Origin: an uncultured Lachnospiraceae bacterium
Lineage (GTDB): Bacteria > Bacillota > Clostridia > Lachnospirales > Lachnospiraceae
Assembly (NCBI GenBank): GCA_949738465.1
Contig: CATJBQ010000109.1
Span: forward strand, 1-41,369
DNA: 41,369 nt
Reading direction: 5' to 3'
Shown here: positions 33,552 through 41,369 of the stretch, in pieces
How the letters are laid out: each line of letters starts with the position of its first letter
Position numbering within the stretch: position 1 is the first letter of the stretch
Made by a program: the position numbers and the translations under genes
The notes under the pieces: generated by a model
What the model was told of the DNA's origin: nothing
Databases searched by the model: none
Seen by the model: only the letters and a program-made list of their open reading frames with translations

Positions 33552-34308
33552 TGAGGAATGGGTGTTGGAGGCGCTGGAAAAAAATATCCGCTGGAAGGAA
33601 TGCGGCGTAGATTACCTGTTCAAGGCCTGGACCATGGACGACGCCTTGCAGTACTTTTCCGCCTATGTACCGGATATTGTGGTGACAGACATAGAGATGC
33701 CAGACGGAAGCGGCTTAGAGCTGATGGAGCGGATCAAGGAAAAGCAGGCGGATACGGCCTGCCTGTGCCTTACCTGCCACCCGGAATTCGATTATATGCG
33801 CAAAGCCATGCAGCTAGGAAGCATCGACTATCTCTTAAAGCCGGTGGAATACGAGGAGGTAGAGCGGGTCTTAAAAAAGCTGGTAGGCCAGGTGAAGGCC
33901 CGCAGGGCGGCCAGAGCGGGCGGGACGGAGACAGAAGAAGGCGGCAGGGAGGGAGCCGCAATCGGCGAGGAAGAAAGGCTTTTGCACAGCGCCAAAGAGT
34001 ATATCCGGATGCATCTGATCGAAAATATCAATGTACAGGATATGGCCGGAAGTCTTCACTGCAGCGCCTCCCATCTGATGCACAGCTTTAAAAAGAGTAC
34101 GGGAAAGACGGTGATCGAATACGTGACGGCCCAGCGCATGGAAAAGGCAAAACAGCTCCTTCGGGATTCCGCTCTGCAGGTGAACATGGTGGCCGAACTG
34201 GTCGGATATGAGGATTACTCCTATTTTTCCAGGGTGTTCAAGAAGGAGACCGGCGAAACGCCCCGGGAATACCGCTTAAGATACCGGACGGAATATGGAA
34301 AAGAATAG
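33526..34308 (+). CDS. YesN-type response regulator (REC plus AraC-type HTH)
   Basis: 260 aa. The receiver domain has VLLVDDE (8-10), phospho-acceptor Asp55 in VVTDIEMPDGSGLELM, Thr83 and Lys105 in DYLLKPVEYEEV. A charged linker (~125-155) leads to an AraC HTH: INVQDMAGSLHCSASHLMHSF, then VAELVGYEDYSYFSRVFKKE, TGETPREYR. The ATG at 33526 has GGAGGGGGAGAC upstream; the frame continues upstream in the kinase gene but has no basis there. A terminator follows 3 bases after the stop. Its likely binding sites are the GTCCTAT pairs at 34327 and 36239. Confidence 0.93.
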   Translation: MIKVLLVDDEEWVLEALEKNIRWKECGVDYLFKAWTMDDALQYFSAYVPDIVVTDIEMPDGSGLELMERIKEKQADTACLCLTCHPEFDYMRKAMQLGSIDYLLKPVEYEEVERVLKKLVGQVKARRAARAGGTETEEGGREGAAIGEEERLLHSAKEYIRMHLIENINVQDMAGSLHCSASHLMHSFKKSTGKTVIEYVTAQRMEKAKQLLRDSALQVNMVAELVGYEDYSYFSRVFKKETGETPREYRLRYRTEYGKE

Positions 34309-34311
34309 TGG

Positions 34312-34349
34312 AAAAAGTCAGCATGATTGTCCTATATGCTGGCTTTTTT
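34312..34349 (+). terminator. terminator after the two-component genes, overlapping an operator
   Basis: AAAAAGTCAGCAT (34312-34324) pairs with ATGCTGGCTTTTTT (34336-34349), 13 pairs with one T-G, loop of 11 bases, T-run at the end. It separates the regulator unit (mfd-kinase-regulator) from the transporter genes. The loop contains the first GTCCTAT half-site of the operator that follows. Confidence 0.75.
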
Positions 34350-34366
34350 GTCCTATTTTTTCGGGC
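34327..34366 (+). promoter_or_regulatory. predicted YesN-type operator of the permease genes
   Basis: TTGTCCTAT at 34327-34335 and again at 34348-34356, 21 bases apart, the second extended by TTTTTCGGGC (to 34366). TATATT at 34377-34382 is a possible -10 element and there is no good -35, as expected for an activator-dependent promoter. The same arrangement occurs at 36239-36276. Two helical turns between direct half-sites is the pattern for AraC-type regulators. Confidence 0.6.
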
Positions 34367-34412
34367 GGTAAGACGGTATATTAGAAAAAAAGAAAAAGGA
34401 GACGGTGCATCT

Positions 34413-35324
34413 ATGAAACGTAAAAAACGCCTGCGAAAATGGCTGCCCTTTTACCTTATGGCCCTCCCCTGCGTGGTATATCTGTTCATCAATAATTATA
34501 TGCCCATGGCGGGCCTTCAGATTGCCTTCCGGGATTACAAGGCCTCCGACGGGATCTGGAACAGCCGCTTTATTGGTCTGAAAAATTTTGAGTACCTCTT
34601 TACCAGCAAGGAGGCATGGATCATGACCAGGAATACCATCGGGTATAACCTGTTCTGGATTGTCCTGAATGTGGTATTGGGAATTGCGGTGGCCCTGTTT
34701 TTAAATGAGGTCCGCAAAAAAAGCTCCAAAAAGTTTTACCAGACGGTAATCCTGCTTCCCTACCTGATCTCCATGGTGGTGGTATCCTATCTGGCCTACG
34801 CCTTCCTAAGCGAGCAGACAGGGCTTATAAACGGCGTGCTGCGCGCTTTTGGAAAAGAAGGGATCGCCTGGTACCAGAAGGCCGGCTACTGGCCTGTGAT
34901 CCTGACAATCGTCTATGAATGGAAAAATATCGGTTTTAACACCATTATTTTTCTGGCAAGCCTGGTGGGAATCGGGAAGGAGTATTACGAGGCGGCGGAT
35001 CTGGACGGCGCGTCCAAGTGGAAGCAGATTACGCGGATTACGATCCCCATGCTGCTGCCTACGATCATCATGGTGGTGACCCTTGGAATGGGAAATATCT
35101 TCCGTTCCGATTTCGGCCTGTTCTACCAGGTGCCCAAAAACCAGGGCCTGCTGAATGAGGCCACCAGTACCATCGATACCTTTGTATTCCGGGCCCTGAT
35201 GCAGACGGGGGATATCGGAATGTCCTCGGCGGCAGCCTTTTACCAGTCGGTGATCTGCTTTATCACCATACTTGTTTTCAACGGGATCATGCGCAGGGCA
35301 AGCCGCGAGAATGCAATGTTTTAG
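34413..35324 (+). CDS. ABC transporter permease, LplB-type
   Basis: 303 aa inner-membrane subunit of an importer. Six membrane helices; the cytoplasmic EAA loop is EYYEAADLDGASKWKQITRITIPM. It opens with KRKKRLRKWLPFYLMALP and contains FRDYKASDGIWNSRFIGLKNF, typical of the LplB/YtcP pair. The start at 34413 follows AAGGAG by 11 bases; the frame upstream to 34308 would translate the terminator and operator, so I reject it. The second permease starts 11 bases after its stop. No ATPase gene is in the cluster; such importers often share a common MsmX-like ATPase encoded elsewhere. Confidence 0.92.
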   Translation: MKRKKRLRKWLPFYLMALPCVVYLFINNYMPMAGLQIAFRDYKASDGIWNSRFIGLKNFEYLFTSKEAWIMTRNTIGYNLFWIVLNVVLGIAVALFLNEVRKKSSKKFYQTVILLPYLISMVVVSYLAYAFLSEQTGLINGVLRAFGKEGIAWYQKAGYWPVILTIVYEWKNIGFNTIIFLASLVGIGKEYYEAADLDGASKWKQITRITIPMLLPTIIMVVTLGMGNIFRSDFGLFYQVPKNQGLLNEATSTIDTFVFRALMQTGDIGMSSAAAFYQSVICFITILVFNGIMRRASRENAMF

Positions 35325-35334
35325 GAGGAAACAG

Positions 35335-36219
35335 ATGAAACGGATGAAACGGAGAAAGAAAAACAGATTTCTGGTCTTATCGCATGTTGTGCTGATTTTT
35401 TTGAGCATCTGCCTGGCAGCGCCCTTTCTGTTATTGATTATTTCGTCTTTCACAGAAGAGTCCATGGCGGTAAAGTATGGCTATTCCTTCTTTCCAAAGG
35501 GCTGGTCGCTGGATGCCTACCGGTATATAATGGGCAACCTTCCCCTCTTTGGAAAGGCCTACCTGATCACCATTCTTGTGACGGTCACAGGCGTGATCGC
35601 AGGGCTTCTGATCGCTTCCCTGATGGCCTATACCCTTTCCCGGAAAGGATTGCCGGGGGGCAGGCTGCTGATGTATTATGTGATCTTCACCATGCTGTTC
35701 AACGGCGGCCTGGTGGCGACCTACATCAATTATGTGCAGGTCTTCCATATTAAAAATACATATCTGGCCCTTTTGGCGCCAAACCTTTTATGCAACGCCT
35801 TTTCCATCGTCATGCTGAAAAATTATTTTCAGTTTTCCATTCCGGGGGATCTGGGCGAGGCGGCGCAAATCGACGGGGCCTCGGAGCTTGGTATTTTTTT
35901 CAAGGTGGTGCTCCCGCTGTCCAAGCCGATCCTGGCTACGGTTGCCCTGATCGTGGGCCTGGCCTATTGGAATGACTGGCAGAACGGTCTGTATTACCTG
36001 GATGACACCGCCATGCATGGCATCCAGAATGTTTTGAACGATATGAACAGCAATGCAAAATATCTGATGCAGTTTGCCGGGGGCCGTGGCGCTTCCATCC
36101 CCACCACAACGGTGCGGATGGCCATTGCGGTGGTGGGAATCCTGCCGGTGCTGGTGGTATACCCCTTTTTCCAGGAATATTTTGCCAAGGGTATTACGGC
36201 AGGAGCAGTGAAGGGTTGA
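35335..36219 (+). CDS. ABC transporter permease, YtcP/LplC-type
   Basis: 294 aa, partner of the preceding permease. Six membrane helices and the EAA loop DLGEAAQIDGASELGIFFKV followed by LPLSKPILATV; the C-terminus FQEYFAKGITAGAVKG is characteristic of the subfamily. AGGAGG 5-10 bases before the ATG sets the start; the frame upstream (to 35272) overlaps the first permease gene and is not conserved. Confidence 0.93.
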   Translation: MKRMKRRKKNRFLVLSHVVLIFLSICLAAPFLLLIISSFTEESMAVKYGYSFFPKGWSLDAYRYIMGNLPLFGKAYLITILVTVTGVIAGLLIASLMAYTLSRKGLPGGRLLMYYVIFTMLFNGGLVATYINYVQVFHIKNTYLALLAPNLLCNAFSIVMLKNYFQFSIPGDLGEAAQIDGASELGIFFKVVLPLSKPILATVALIVGLAYWNDWQNGLYYLDDTAMHGIQNVLNDMNSNAKYLMQFAGGRGASIPTTTVRMAIAVVGILPVLVVYPFFQEYFAKGITAGAVKG

Positions 36220-36238
36220 TTTGTAAGAAATTGCAGAA

Positions 36239-36276
36239 TAATCCTATTTCTGACCAGAAGTGTCCTATCTTCGGGC
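36239..36276 (+). promoter_or_regulatory. predicted YesN-type operator of the binding-protein and GRE genes
   Basis: ATCCTAT at 36241-36247 and GTCCTAT at 36262-36268, again 21 bases apart, the second followed by CTTCGGGC (to 36276), as in the operator at 34327-34366. TACTAT (36289-36294) or TATACT (36300-36305) could be the -10 element. The binding-protein gene starts at 36325. Confidence 0.6.
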
Positions 36277-36324
36277 AAAAAAACCAGATACTATATCATT
36301 ATACTTTATAAGGAGGATTTATTC

Positions 36325-37914
36325 ATGAAGAAAAAAACACTCGCGTTATTATTGGCTTTGTCCATTAGTGCAGGATTGCTGGGCGGTTGCGGCGACAGCA
36401 GTTCAGATACCGGCAAGGATTCGGGGGGCAGCGGAAAGCAGGAGTCCGGGGAAACACCGGCAGAATCCGGAGATTCCAAGGAAGGGGCCGGCGCTGCGGA
36501 CGGGGAAAGCTATGAGCTGGTGGTGGAACTGATGACTTATGGAATGACGCCTGCCGATATGGAAATGGTGGAGGAAGCAATCAATGAGATTACGGTTCCC
36601 AGGATCAACGCTACGGTAAAGTTTCTTCCGATTACGGTTGCCGACCACGCTACCAAGGTGGGGATGCTGGCAGCAGGCGGAGAGAAGGTGGATCTGATCA
36701 TGACCGGAATTACTTCAAGCCCGGCCACCCTGTATGCGGACGGCATCCTGACGGATATCGGGGATCTGCTGAATGAGCATGCGCCGGAGCTGGTGGCTCT
36801 GGAAGGGGAGCTTCTGGAAGTGGGAACCTTTAACGGCGGCGTGTATTCCGTTCCCGGCGTACTGTATCCCGGGGAGGCGCTGAATCTTCTGTATAACAAG
36901 AGCATGGCCGAAGAATACGGTATCAATATTCCCGAGAGTCTGGACAGCTACGAGGACTGGGACGCGTTTTTCGCAGAGGCCAAGTCCAAGCTTCCGGAAA
37001 ATGTGTATGCCTTTACCCTGGGGGATGGCGGCGGCTCCAGTACGGTTAACTGGGATTCCACCTATGACGCCCTGGGCGATACCAGCTATCTGTCCTACGG
37101 CGTACTGACAGAGGCCGAGACCGGGACAGAGATTGACAACTGGTATGCTACAGACAAATATAAGAAGCTGGCCGAGAAGCGCAAGGAGTGGTACGATGCC
37201 GGGTACTGCGTCCCGGATTCCATGACAAGCGGATATTCCACCCTGGACTGTATGGCGGCAGAGACCTGCTTCTCCTTCCAGAATCCCTTTAAGGCAGACT
37301 GCAATGAGGTAACCTTAAGCAAGAACTGCGGCGGCGTGGAGCTGGGCTATATCAAGCTGTCTGACGCCCTAATCACCGGTAACAGCACATCGCTGATGAG
37401 CTGGGGCGTGCCTATCACCTCCGAGAAGCCGGAGAAGGCCGTACAGTTTTTGAATTTGATGTTTACGGATCCGGAGCTGATGAACCTTCTGAATTTTGGA
37501 ATTGAAGGCGTCCATTATGAAAAGGTAAGCGAGCGGATCGTGGGATATCCGGAGGGCGTGGATGCCATGAGCTGCGGCTGGGGCGGTTTTATCAACTGGT
37601 TTGGCGACAATGCAAAGGCTTATCAGTTTGCCCCCAACACCGAGGAATATTTTGACGATCTGGAAAATTACGGGCTGGGAAAGGCACGGGTCTCCAAGGC
37701 TATGGGCTATACCTTTGACGCGTCGGCGGTATCCACGGAGCTGGCGGCCGTTACAAATGTAATCGATACCAACAAGCCCTCCTTAGAATGCGGCCTGGTC
37801 AATGTGGACGAGAAGCTTCCCCAGTTCCTCACAGCATTGGAAGAAGCAGGGCTTACGAAGATTATGGAGGAAAATCAGAAGCAGTTTACAGAATGGCTTT
37901 CCAATAAGCAGTAA
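36325..37914 (+). CDS. ABC transporter solute-binding lipoprotein
   Basis: 529 aa. Lipoprotein signal peptide with the lipobox LLGGC (Cys22 becomes the lipid anchor), a Ser/Gly/Glu-rich linker to about residue 60, then a binding domain of the large (family 1-like, LipO/YtcQ) type: VVELMTYGMTPADMEMVEE, ITVPRINATVKFLPI, EALNLLYNKSMAEEYGI. It captures the substrate for the two permeases. Relatives bind complex sugars, but some bind other compounds, so the ligand cannot be told; many Trp/Tyr/Asp residues would suit a sugar. AAGGAGG 8 bases before the ATG. It lies 105 bases after the permease, preceded by the operator, and 10 bases ahead of the GRE activase gene, so the two are almost certainly co-transcribed. 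Confidence 0.92.
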   Translation: MKKKTLALLLALSISAGLLGGCGDSSSDTGKDSGGSGKQESGETPAESGDSKEGAGAADGESYELVVELMTYGMTPADMEMVEEAINEITVPRINATVKFLPITVADHATKVGMLAAGGEKVDLIMTGITSSPATLYADGILTDIGDLLNEHAPELVALEGELLEVGTFNGGVYSVPGVLYPGEALNLLYNKSMAEEYGINIPESLDSYEDWDAFFAEAKSKLPENVYAFTLGDGGGSSTVNWDSTYDALGDTSYLSYGVLTEAETGTEIDNWYATDKYKKLAEKRKEWYDAGYCVPDSMTSGYSTLDCMAAETCFSFQNPFKADCNEVTLSKNCGGVELGYIKLSDALITGNSTSLMSWGVPITSEKPEKAVQFLNLMFTDPELMNLLNFGIEGVHYEKVSERIVGYPEGVDAMSCGWGGFINWFGDNAKAYQFAPNTEEYFDDLENYGLGKARVSKAMGYTFDASAVSTELAAVTNVIDTNKPSLECGLVNVDEKLPQFLTALEEAGLTKIMEENQKQFTEWLSNKQ

Positions 37915-37924
37915 AGGATGGAAA

Positions 37925-38839
37925 ATGGGAAAAGGAAATTTGTTCCGGATCCAGTCCTATTCGATCCACGATGGCCCCGGCATCCGCACCACCATCTTTT
38001 TGAAGGGCTGCCCCCTCCACTGTCTGTGGTGCCATAACCCGGAGTCCCAGAGGCAGGCAGTGGAGCTTTTGTACATGGAAAATCTCTGCCAGGGGTGCGG
38101 GGCCTGCCAGTATGTATGTCCGGCCGGGGCGGTTTTCCCAAAAGGGTATACCTATGTGGTGGACCGTGAGAAATGCCGGGTATGCGGGGCCTGCCAGGAG
38201 GTATGCAGGCAGAAGGCAAGAACCCTTGTGGGCCGGGAAGCGACGGTGGAGGATGTAATGGAGGCCGTAAAGCGGGATGAGATGTTTTATCAAAGCTCCG
38301 GGGGCGGCGTGACGGTTAGCGGAGGCGAACCACTGATGCAGCCAGAGTTTACGGCAGGGATTTTCAGGGCTTGCAAGGAGAGAGGGATCCATACCGCGGT
38401 GGAGACCAGCGGGTATGCGGTCCGGGACCATATGATGCAGGCCCTTGGGGATGCGGATCTTATATTTTATGATTTAAAGGCTATGGAGCCGGGGCTGCAT
38501 CAGCGGCTGACCGGTGTTTCCAATCAGGTGATTCTTGAAAATCTTGTCTGTTTATACCATGAGATGAAAAAAGAGGTGGTTGTGAGGATTCCGGTGGTAT
38601 GTGGCTGCAATGACAGCGCGGAAAATTTCCGCTGTACCGGCAGTTTTATTTCCACAGAATTGGGAACGGATGTTCGCGTGCAGCTTCTTCCCTATCACAG
38701 CATGGGGGAAGGCAAGCAGAGGCAGCTAGGGTGGCAGGAGGAGCACAGAATCCGGCCGCCCGGGCAGGAAGAAATGGAGCAGTCAAAGCAGATGCTTTGC
38801 GGGTTTGGATTGTCCGTGCAGATCGGAGGTTCCATGTAG
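37925..38839 (+). CDS. glycyl-radical-enzyme activating protein (radical SAM)
   Basis: 304 aa. The radical SAM cluster is CPLHCLWC (CxxxCxxC, residues 29-36) preceded by SIHDGPGIRTTIFLKG. Two inserted 4Fe-4S ferredoxin motifs are CQGCGACQYVC and CRVCGACQEVC, and the SAM-binding part has VTVSGGEPLMQPEF and VETSGY. This architecture belongs to activases of the dehydratase/decarboxylase-type glycyl radical enzymes rather than the short PFL activase. It generates the glycyl radical on the enzyme encoded next. The ATG at 37925 has AGGA 7 bases upstream; the upstream frame inside the binding-protein gene is not used. Confidence 0.94.
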   Translation: MGKGNLFRIQSYSIHDGPGIRTTIFLKGCPLHCLWCHNPESQRQAVELLYMENLCQGCGACQYVCPAGAVFPKGYTYVVDREKCRVCGACQEVCRQKARTLVGREATVEDVMEAVKRDEMFYQSSGGGVTVSGGEPLMQPEFTAGIFRACKERGIHTAVETSGYAVRDHMMQALGDADLIFYDLKAMEPGLHQRLTGVSNQVILENLVCLYHEMKKEVVVRIPVVCGCNDSAENFRCTGSFISTELGTDVRVQLLPYHSMGEGKQRQLGWQEEHRIRPPGQEEMEQSKQMLCGFGLSVQIGGSM

Positions 38840-38874
38840 CGGAGGCAGCGCAGAAACAAGGAAAGGAGATTGCT

Positions 38875-41271
38875 ATGAGTGTAAGAACAAGGAAGATGAT
38901 GGAGGAATCCAGAAAAAAAGCGCACATTTCCATGGAGGTTTTCCGGATCATCCAGGAGACATATAAGGAAATGAACGGGGAGCCGGCGGTGAAATGCAGG
39001 GCCCAGGCGATTTATAATATCCTGACGAAAATTCCTGTTTTTATACAGGAGGGGGATCTGCTAGCTGGAAACGGGACGGGATGCCCAAACGGACTGGAAA
39101 TCGACACGGCCAATGGCATCTGGAACGAGTATGAGATCGAAAAGCTTCGGGAGGACGGCTATTCCTTTTCCAGGGGGGATGAGCCGGTTCTGTGTGAGTT
39201 GAACAGGAACCAGGCGCCCTACGGGATGAACGACGGCATTGCGGAGGCGTTAAGTGAGGATTCCTATCTGATGCCCTTTTTGCGTTCCGGGATGGGCATG
39301 GTAAAATGGGCGTCTCTGGAGAAGGGGCGGCAGATCACCCAGTGCAGCGCCCAGGGCGGTCTGAATCTGACGCCGGCCCAGGCCCTGGTCTGCCTGGACT
39401 ATGAAACGGCTTTAAAGACCGGCCTGCTTTCCATGATTGAGGAGTGCGGCAGCAGGATTGACGCCATCCAGTTCAACAGCAAGGAGGATTATGACCGCTG
39501 TATCTATCTGAAGGCCATGCGGCTGTGCCTTAAGGGAATCGTGGCATACGCGGACCGCAATGCCAGGCTGGCGGAGCAGATGGCGGAGGCGGAGAGGGAT
39601 GAAACCCGCAGGCAGGAGCTTATTAAGATGGCGGAAATCTGCCGGCATGTACCGGCCCACCCGGCCCGGAATTTCCGGGAGGCCATACAGATGTACTGGT
39701 TTTTGTTTGTTACGGTGGCCTGTCCCAATGCGGCCCTGGGCATGGGACGGCTGGATCAGATCCTGTATCCCTATTATAAGGCGGACAAGGAGAAGGGGAT
39801 CATTACGGATGAGGAGGTGCAGGAGCTTCTGGAGGTGCTCCGGGTGAAGGATTACCAGCTTGGCATTGTGACGGGCAAGGATACCCGGGATGTGTCCAAC
39901 GGGGAGGCCAAATGGCATAATATCGTGATCGGCGGCGTAAAGCGGGACGGCTCCGACGCTACCAACCCCTTAAGCTATCTGATCTTAAAAGCGCTGCTGG
40001 AGATTCCCACCCTCCATCCCACCGTTACCATCCGTGTGGCGGACAGCACGCCCCAGGAGCTGATCGAGCATGGTTTACGGTGCGTAAGGGCGGGCTTAAG
40101 CATGCCGGCCTTTGTGGGGGACCGCTCCTACCTGGCCTATCTGGAGCGGAACCAGGTTGCCTTAGAGGACGCCCGGGATTATGTGCTTGCCGGGTGTATC
40201 GATGTGGTGCTCCCCGGAAAGGCCCGGGTCATGACCGCCTGCATGTTCATCACCACCATGTGCCTGGATGTCTTTTTAAATCATGGCATCAACCGGAACA
40301 ACGGAGAGCGGATGGGGCATGACTGGGGCGACCTGGAGCAGTGGAACACCTATGAGGAGTTTGAGGCTGCTTTTAAGGAGGAATTTTGTTATTTCATTAA
40401 GCTGATGGCCCAATACTGCAACCTGATGATCTGCTCCATGCAGGAATATTTTCCGGAGCCGGCCAAAACTGCTTTTATGTACCGGGGAATTGCGGACGGC
40501 GTGGATTATCAGAAGAAGCGGATGCCCTTTGAAAATGCGGGCTCCATCTGCCCGGTGGGGCTGGTGAACCTGGGAGATTCCCTAACGGCCATTAAGAAGC
40601 TGGTATATGAGGAAAAGAAGGTGACGCTGACCCGGCTTAAGGAGGCTATGGACGCGGACTGGAAAGGGTATGAGGAACTGCGGCAGATGTGCCTGGACGC
40701 GCCGAAATACGGAAATGATATCGACGAGGCGGATCAGACGGTTGCCGATATCTATACTTATTTTGACGAATGCTGCAATGGGATGCCCTGTGTGACGGGC
40801 GGGCATTATCTTTCCTCGGCAGTGTCCATTTTTGGCCATGCGCCGGGCGGGGCAGTCACCGGCGCGACCCCGGACGGAAGGGTGGCAGGAGAGACCCTGG
40901 CGGATGCAGGCGCTTCCCCTATGCGGGGCCAGGATGCGGAGGGGCCCCTGGCTGTGATCCGCAGCGCCATGAAGCTTCCCCATAACCGGTATCAGGCAAT
41001 TTTATTTAACATGAAGTTCCATCCGGACGCGGTAAAGGAGGATGCCGACGTATCGAAGCTGGCGGCGATGATCCGCACCTATTTTAACTGCTATGGAAAG
41101 CATATCCAGTTCAATATGGTGGGGGCGGAGACGCTTCTGGATGCCCAGAAGCACCCCCAGGAGCATCGTGACCTGATGGTGCGTGTGGCGGGCTACAGCG
41201 CCTACTACGTCCAACTGACAGAGCGTCTGCAGAATGAGATTCTGGACCGGACGTTGAATGAGGCGGTGTGA
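38875..41271 (+). CDS. glycyl radical enzyme (PFL-like family) of unknown substrate
   Basis: 798 aa, oxygen-sensitive radical enzyme. The C-terminal glycyl radical motif is MVRVAGYSAYYVQL with Gly773; the thiyl Cys is Cys441 in LAGCIDVVLPGK. Family landmarks ARNFREAIQMYWFLF and GRLDQILYPYY are present, and the N-terminus resembles the dehydratase group. Compared with glycerol/propanediol/choline-lyase type enzymes (C-x-E, then Asp 12 residues after the Glu) it has Asp443 in place of Glu and Ala455 in place of the Asp, so the chemistry may differ. It is not PFL (no Cys-Cys pair). AAAGGAG 6 bases before the ATG; 35 bases after the activase gene. No microcompartment or aldehyde dehydrogenase genes lie within the window. 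Operon-linked to an ABC importer. Confidence 0.9.
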   Translation: MSVRTRKMMEESRKKAHISMEVFRIIQETYKEMNGEPAVKCRAQAIYNILTKIPVFIQEGDLLAGNGTGCPNGLEIDTANGIWNEYEIEKLREDGYSFSRGDEPVLCELNRNQAPYGMNDGIAEALSEDSYLMPFLRSGMGMVKWASLEKGRQITQCSAQGGLNLTPAQALVCLDYETALKTGLLSMIEECGSRIDAIQFNSKEDYDRCIYLKAMRLCLKGIVAYADRNARLAEQMAEAERDETRRQELIKMAEICRHVPAHPARNFREAIQMYWFLFVTVACPNAALGMGRLDQILYPYYKADKEKGIITDEEVQELLEVLRVKDYQLGIVTGKDTRDVSNGEAKWHNIVIGGVKRDGSDATNPLSYLILKALLEIPTLHPTVTIRVADSTPQELIEHGLRCVRAGLSMPAFVGDRSYLAYLERNQVALEDARDYVLAGCIDVVLPGKARVMTACMFITTMCLDVFLNHGINRNNGERMGHDWGDLEQWNTYEEFEAAFKEEFCYFIKLMAQYCNLMICSMQEYFPEPAKTAFMYRGIADGVDYQKKRMPFENAGSICPVGLVNLGDSLTAIKKLVYEEKKVTLTRLKEAMDADWKGYEELRQMCLDAPKYGNDIDEADQTVADIYTYFDECCNGMPCVTGGHYLSSAVSIFGHAPGGAVTGATPDGRVAGETLADAGASPMRGQDAEGPLAVIRSAMKLPHNRYQAILFNMKFHPDAVKEDADVSKLAAMIRTYFNCYGKHIQFNMVGAETLLDAQKHPQEHRDLMVRVAGYSAYYVQLTERLQNEILDRTLNEAV

Positions 41272-41369
41272 AAAGCAATTTGGTGAAATGTCAAGAGGAA
41301 AATAAAAAAGATTTTCTGGAAGAAGGGTAACTTTAATAGACCTACGGCCCTGAAAGAACGTAAGTTCGA
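41272..41369 (+). other. end of window after the glycyl radical enzyme gene
   Basis: Nearly 100 bases with no terminator hairpin and no convincing new start codon, so the operon may continue beyond the right edge. Confidence 0.5.

Overview
The window looks like a chromosomal segment of a spore-forming, anaerobic gut Firmicute, most likely of the family Lachnospiraceae. Pointers are a GerA/SpoVAF-type germination protein and SpoVG, the GlgC-GlgD pair, a DUF6465-type small protein, a long-form PRPP synthetase, DnaD with a DnaC-type helicase loader, and a glycyl radical enzyme with its activase. The DNA is moderately GC-rich. No rRNA, tRNA, CRISPR array, prophage or insertion sequence was seen.

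Positions 1-10041 are accessory. A GH51 arabinofuranosidase (854-2347) is divergent from an AraC-type regulator that appears to lack its N-terminal part. Then come a Uma2-family nuclease-like protein, a serine hydrolase, a methyltransferase, two different AAA-ATPase/PD-(D/E)XK proteins, a DUF6465 protein and an orphan ParA. Between ParA and the second ATPase lies a decayed stretch (7439-8200): a lipoprotein start joined out of frame to the last 55 codons of a carboxylesterase, a 34-bp duplication and a frameshifted small ORF.

Positions 10081-17153 hold housekeeping and transport genes: HAD phosphatase, YkgJ-type Cys-cluster protein (110-bp tail-to-tail overlap with an AGCS amino-acid symporter), cysK, a germination protein, a cation efflux carrier and an unusual HPr-like protein. 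Positions 17165-22267 (minus strand) carry murC, dnaD, dnaC and prs. Between murC and dnaD lie five perfect DnaA boxes in two head-to-tail arrays around an AT-rich stretch. Plus-strand glgC-glgD, spoVG, pth and mfd follow. With murC and prs they recall the murC/spoVG/prs/pth/mfd block of other Firmicutes, here interrupted by a large leucine-rich-repeat surface protein between pth and mfd.

Positions 31800 to the end form one functional unit: a YesM-type histidine kinase and YesN-type response regulator, two LplB/YtcP-type ABC permeases, a lipoprotein solute-binding protein, a glycyl-radical-enzyme activase and a glycyl radical enzyme (GRE). A GTCCTAT half-site pair with the same 21-bp spacing occurs upstream of both the permease genes and the binding-protein gene, so I infer that the YesN-type regulator controls both. 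The GRE has the catalytic Cys and the C-terminal glycyl-radical motif, but carries Asp where dehydratase-type GREs have Glu and Ala where they have a second catalytic Asp. This is the best candidate for an undescribed system: a two-component-controlled uptake route feeding a GRE of unknown substrate. The operon may continue beyond the window.
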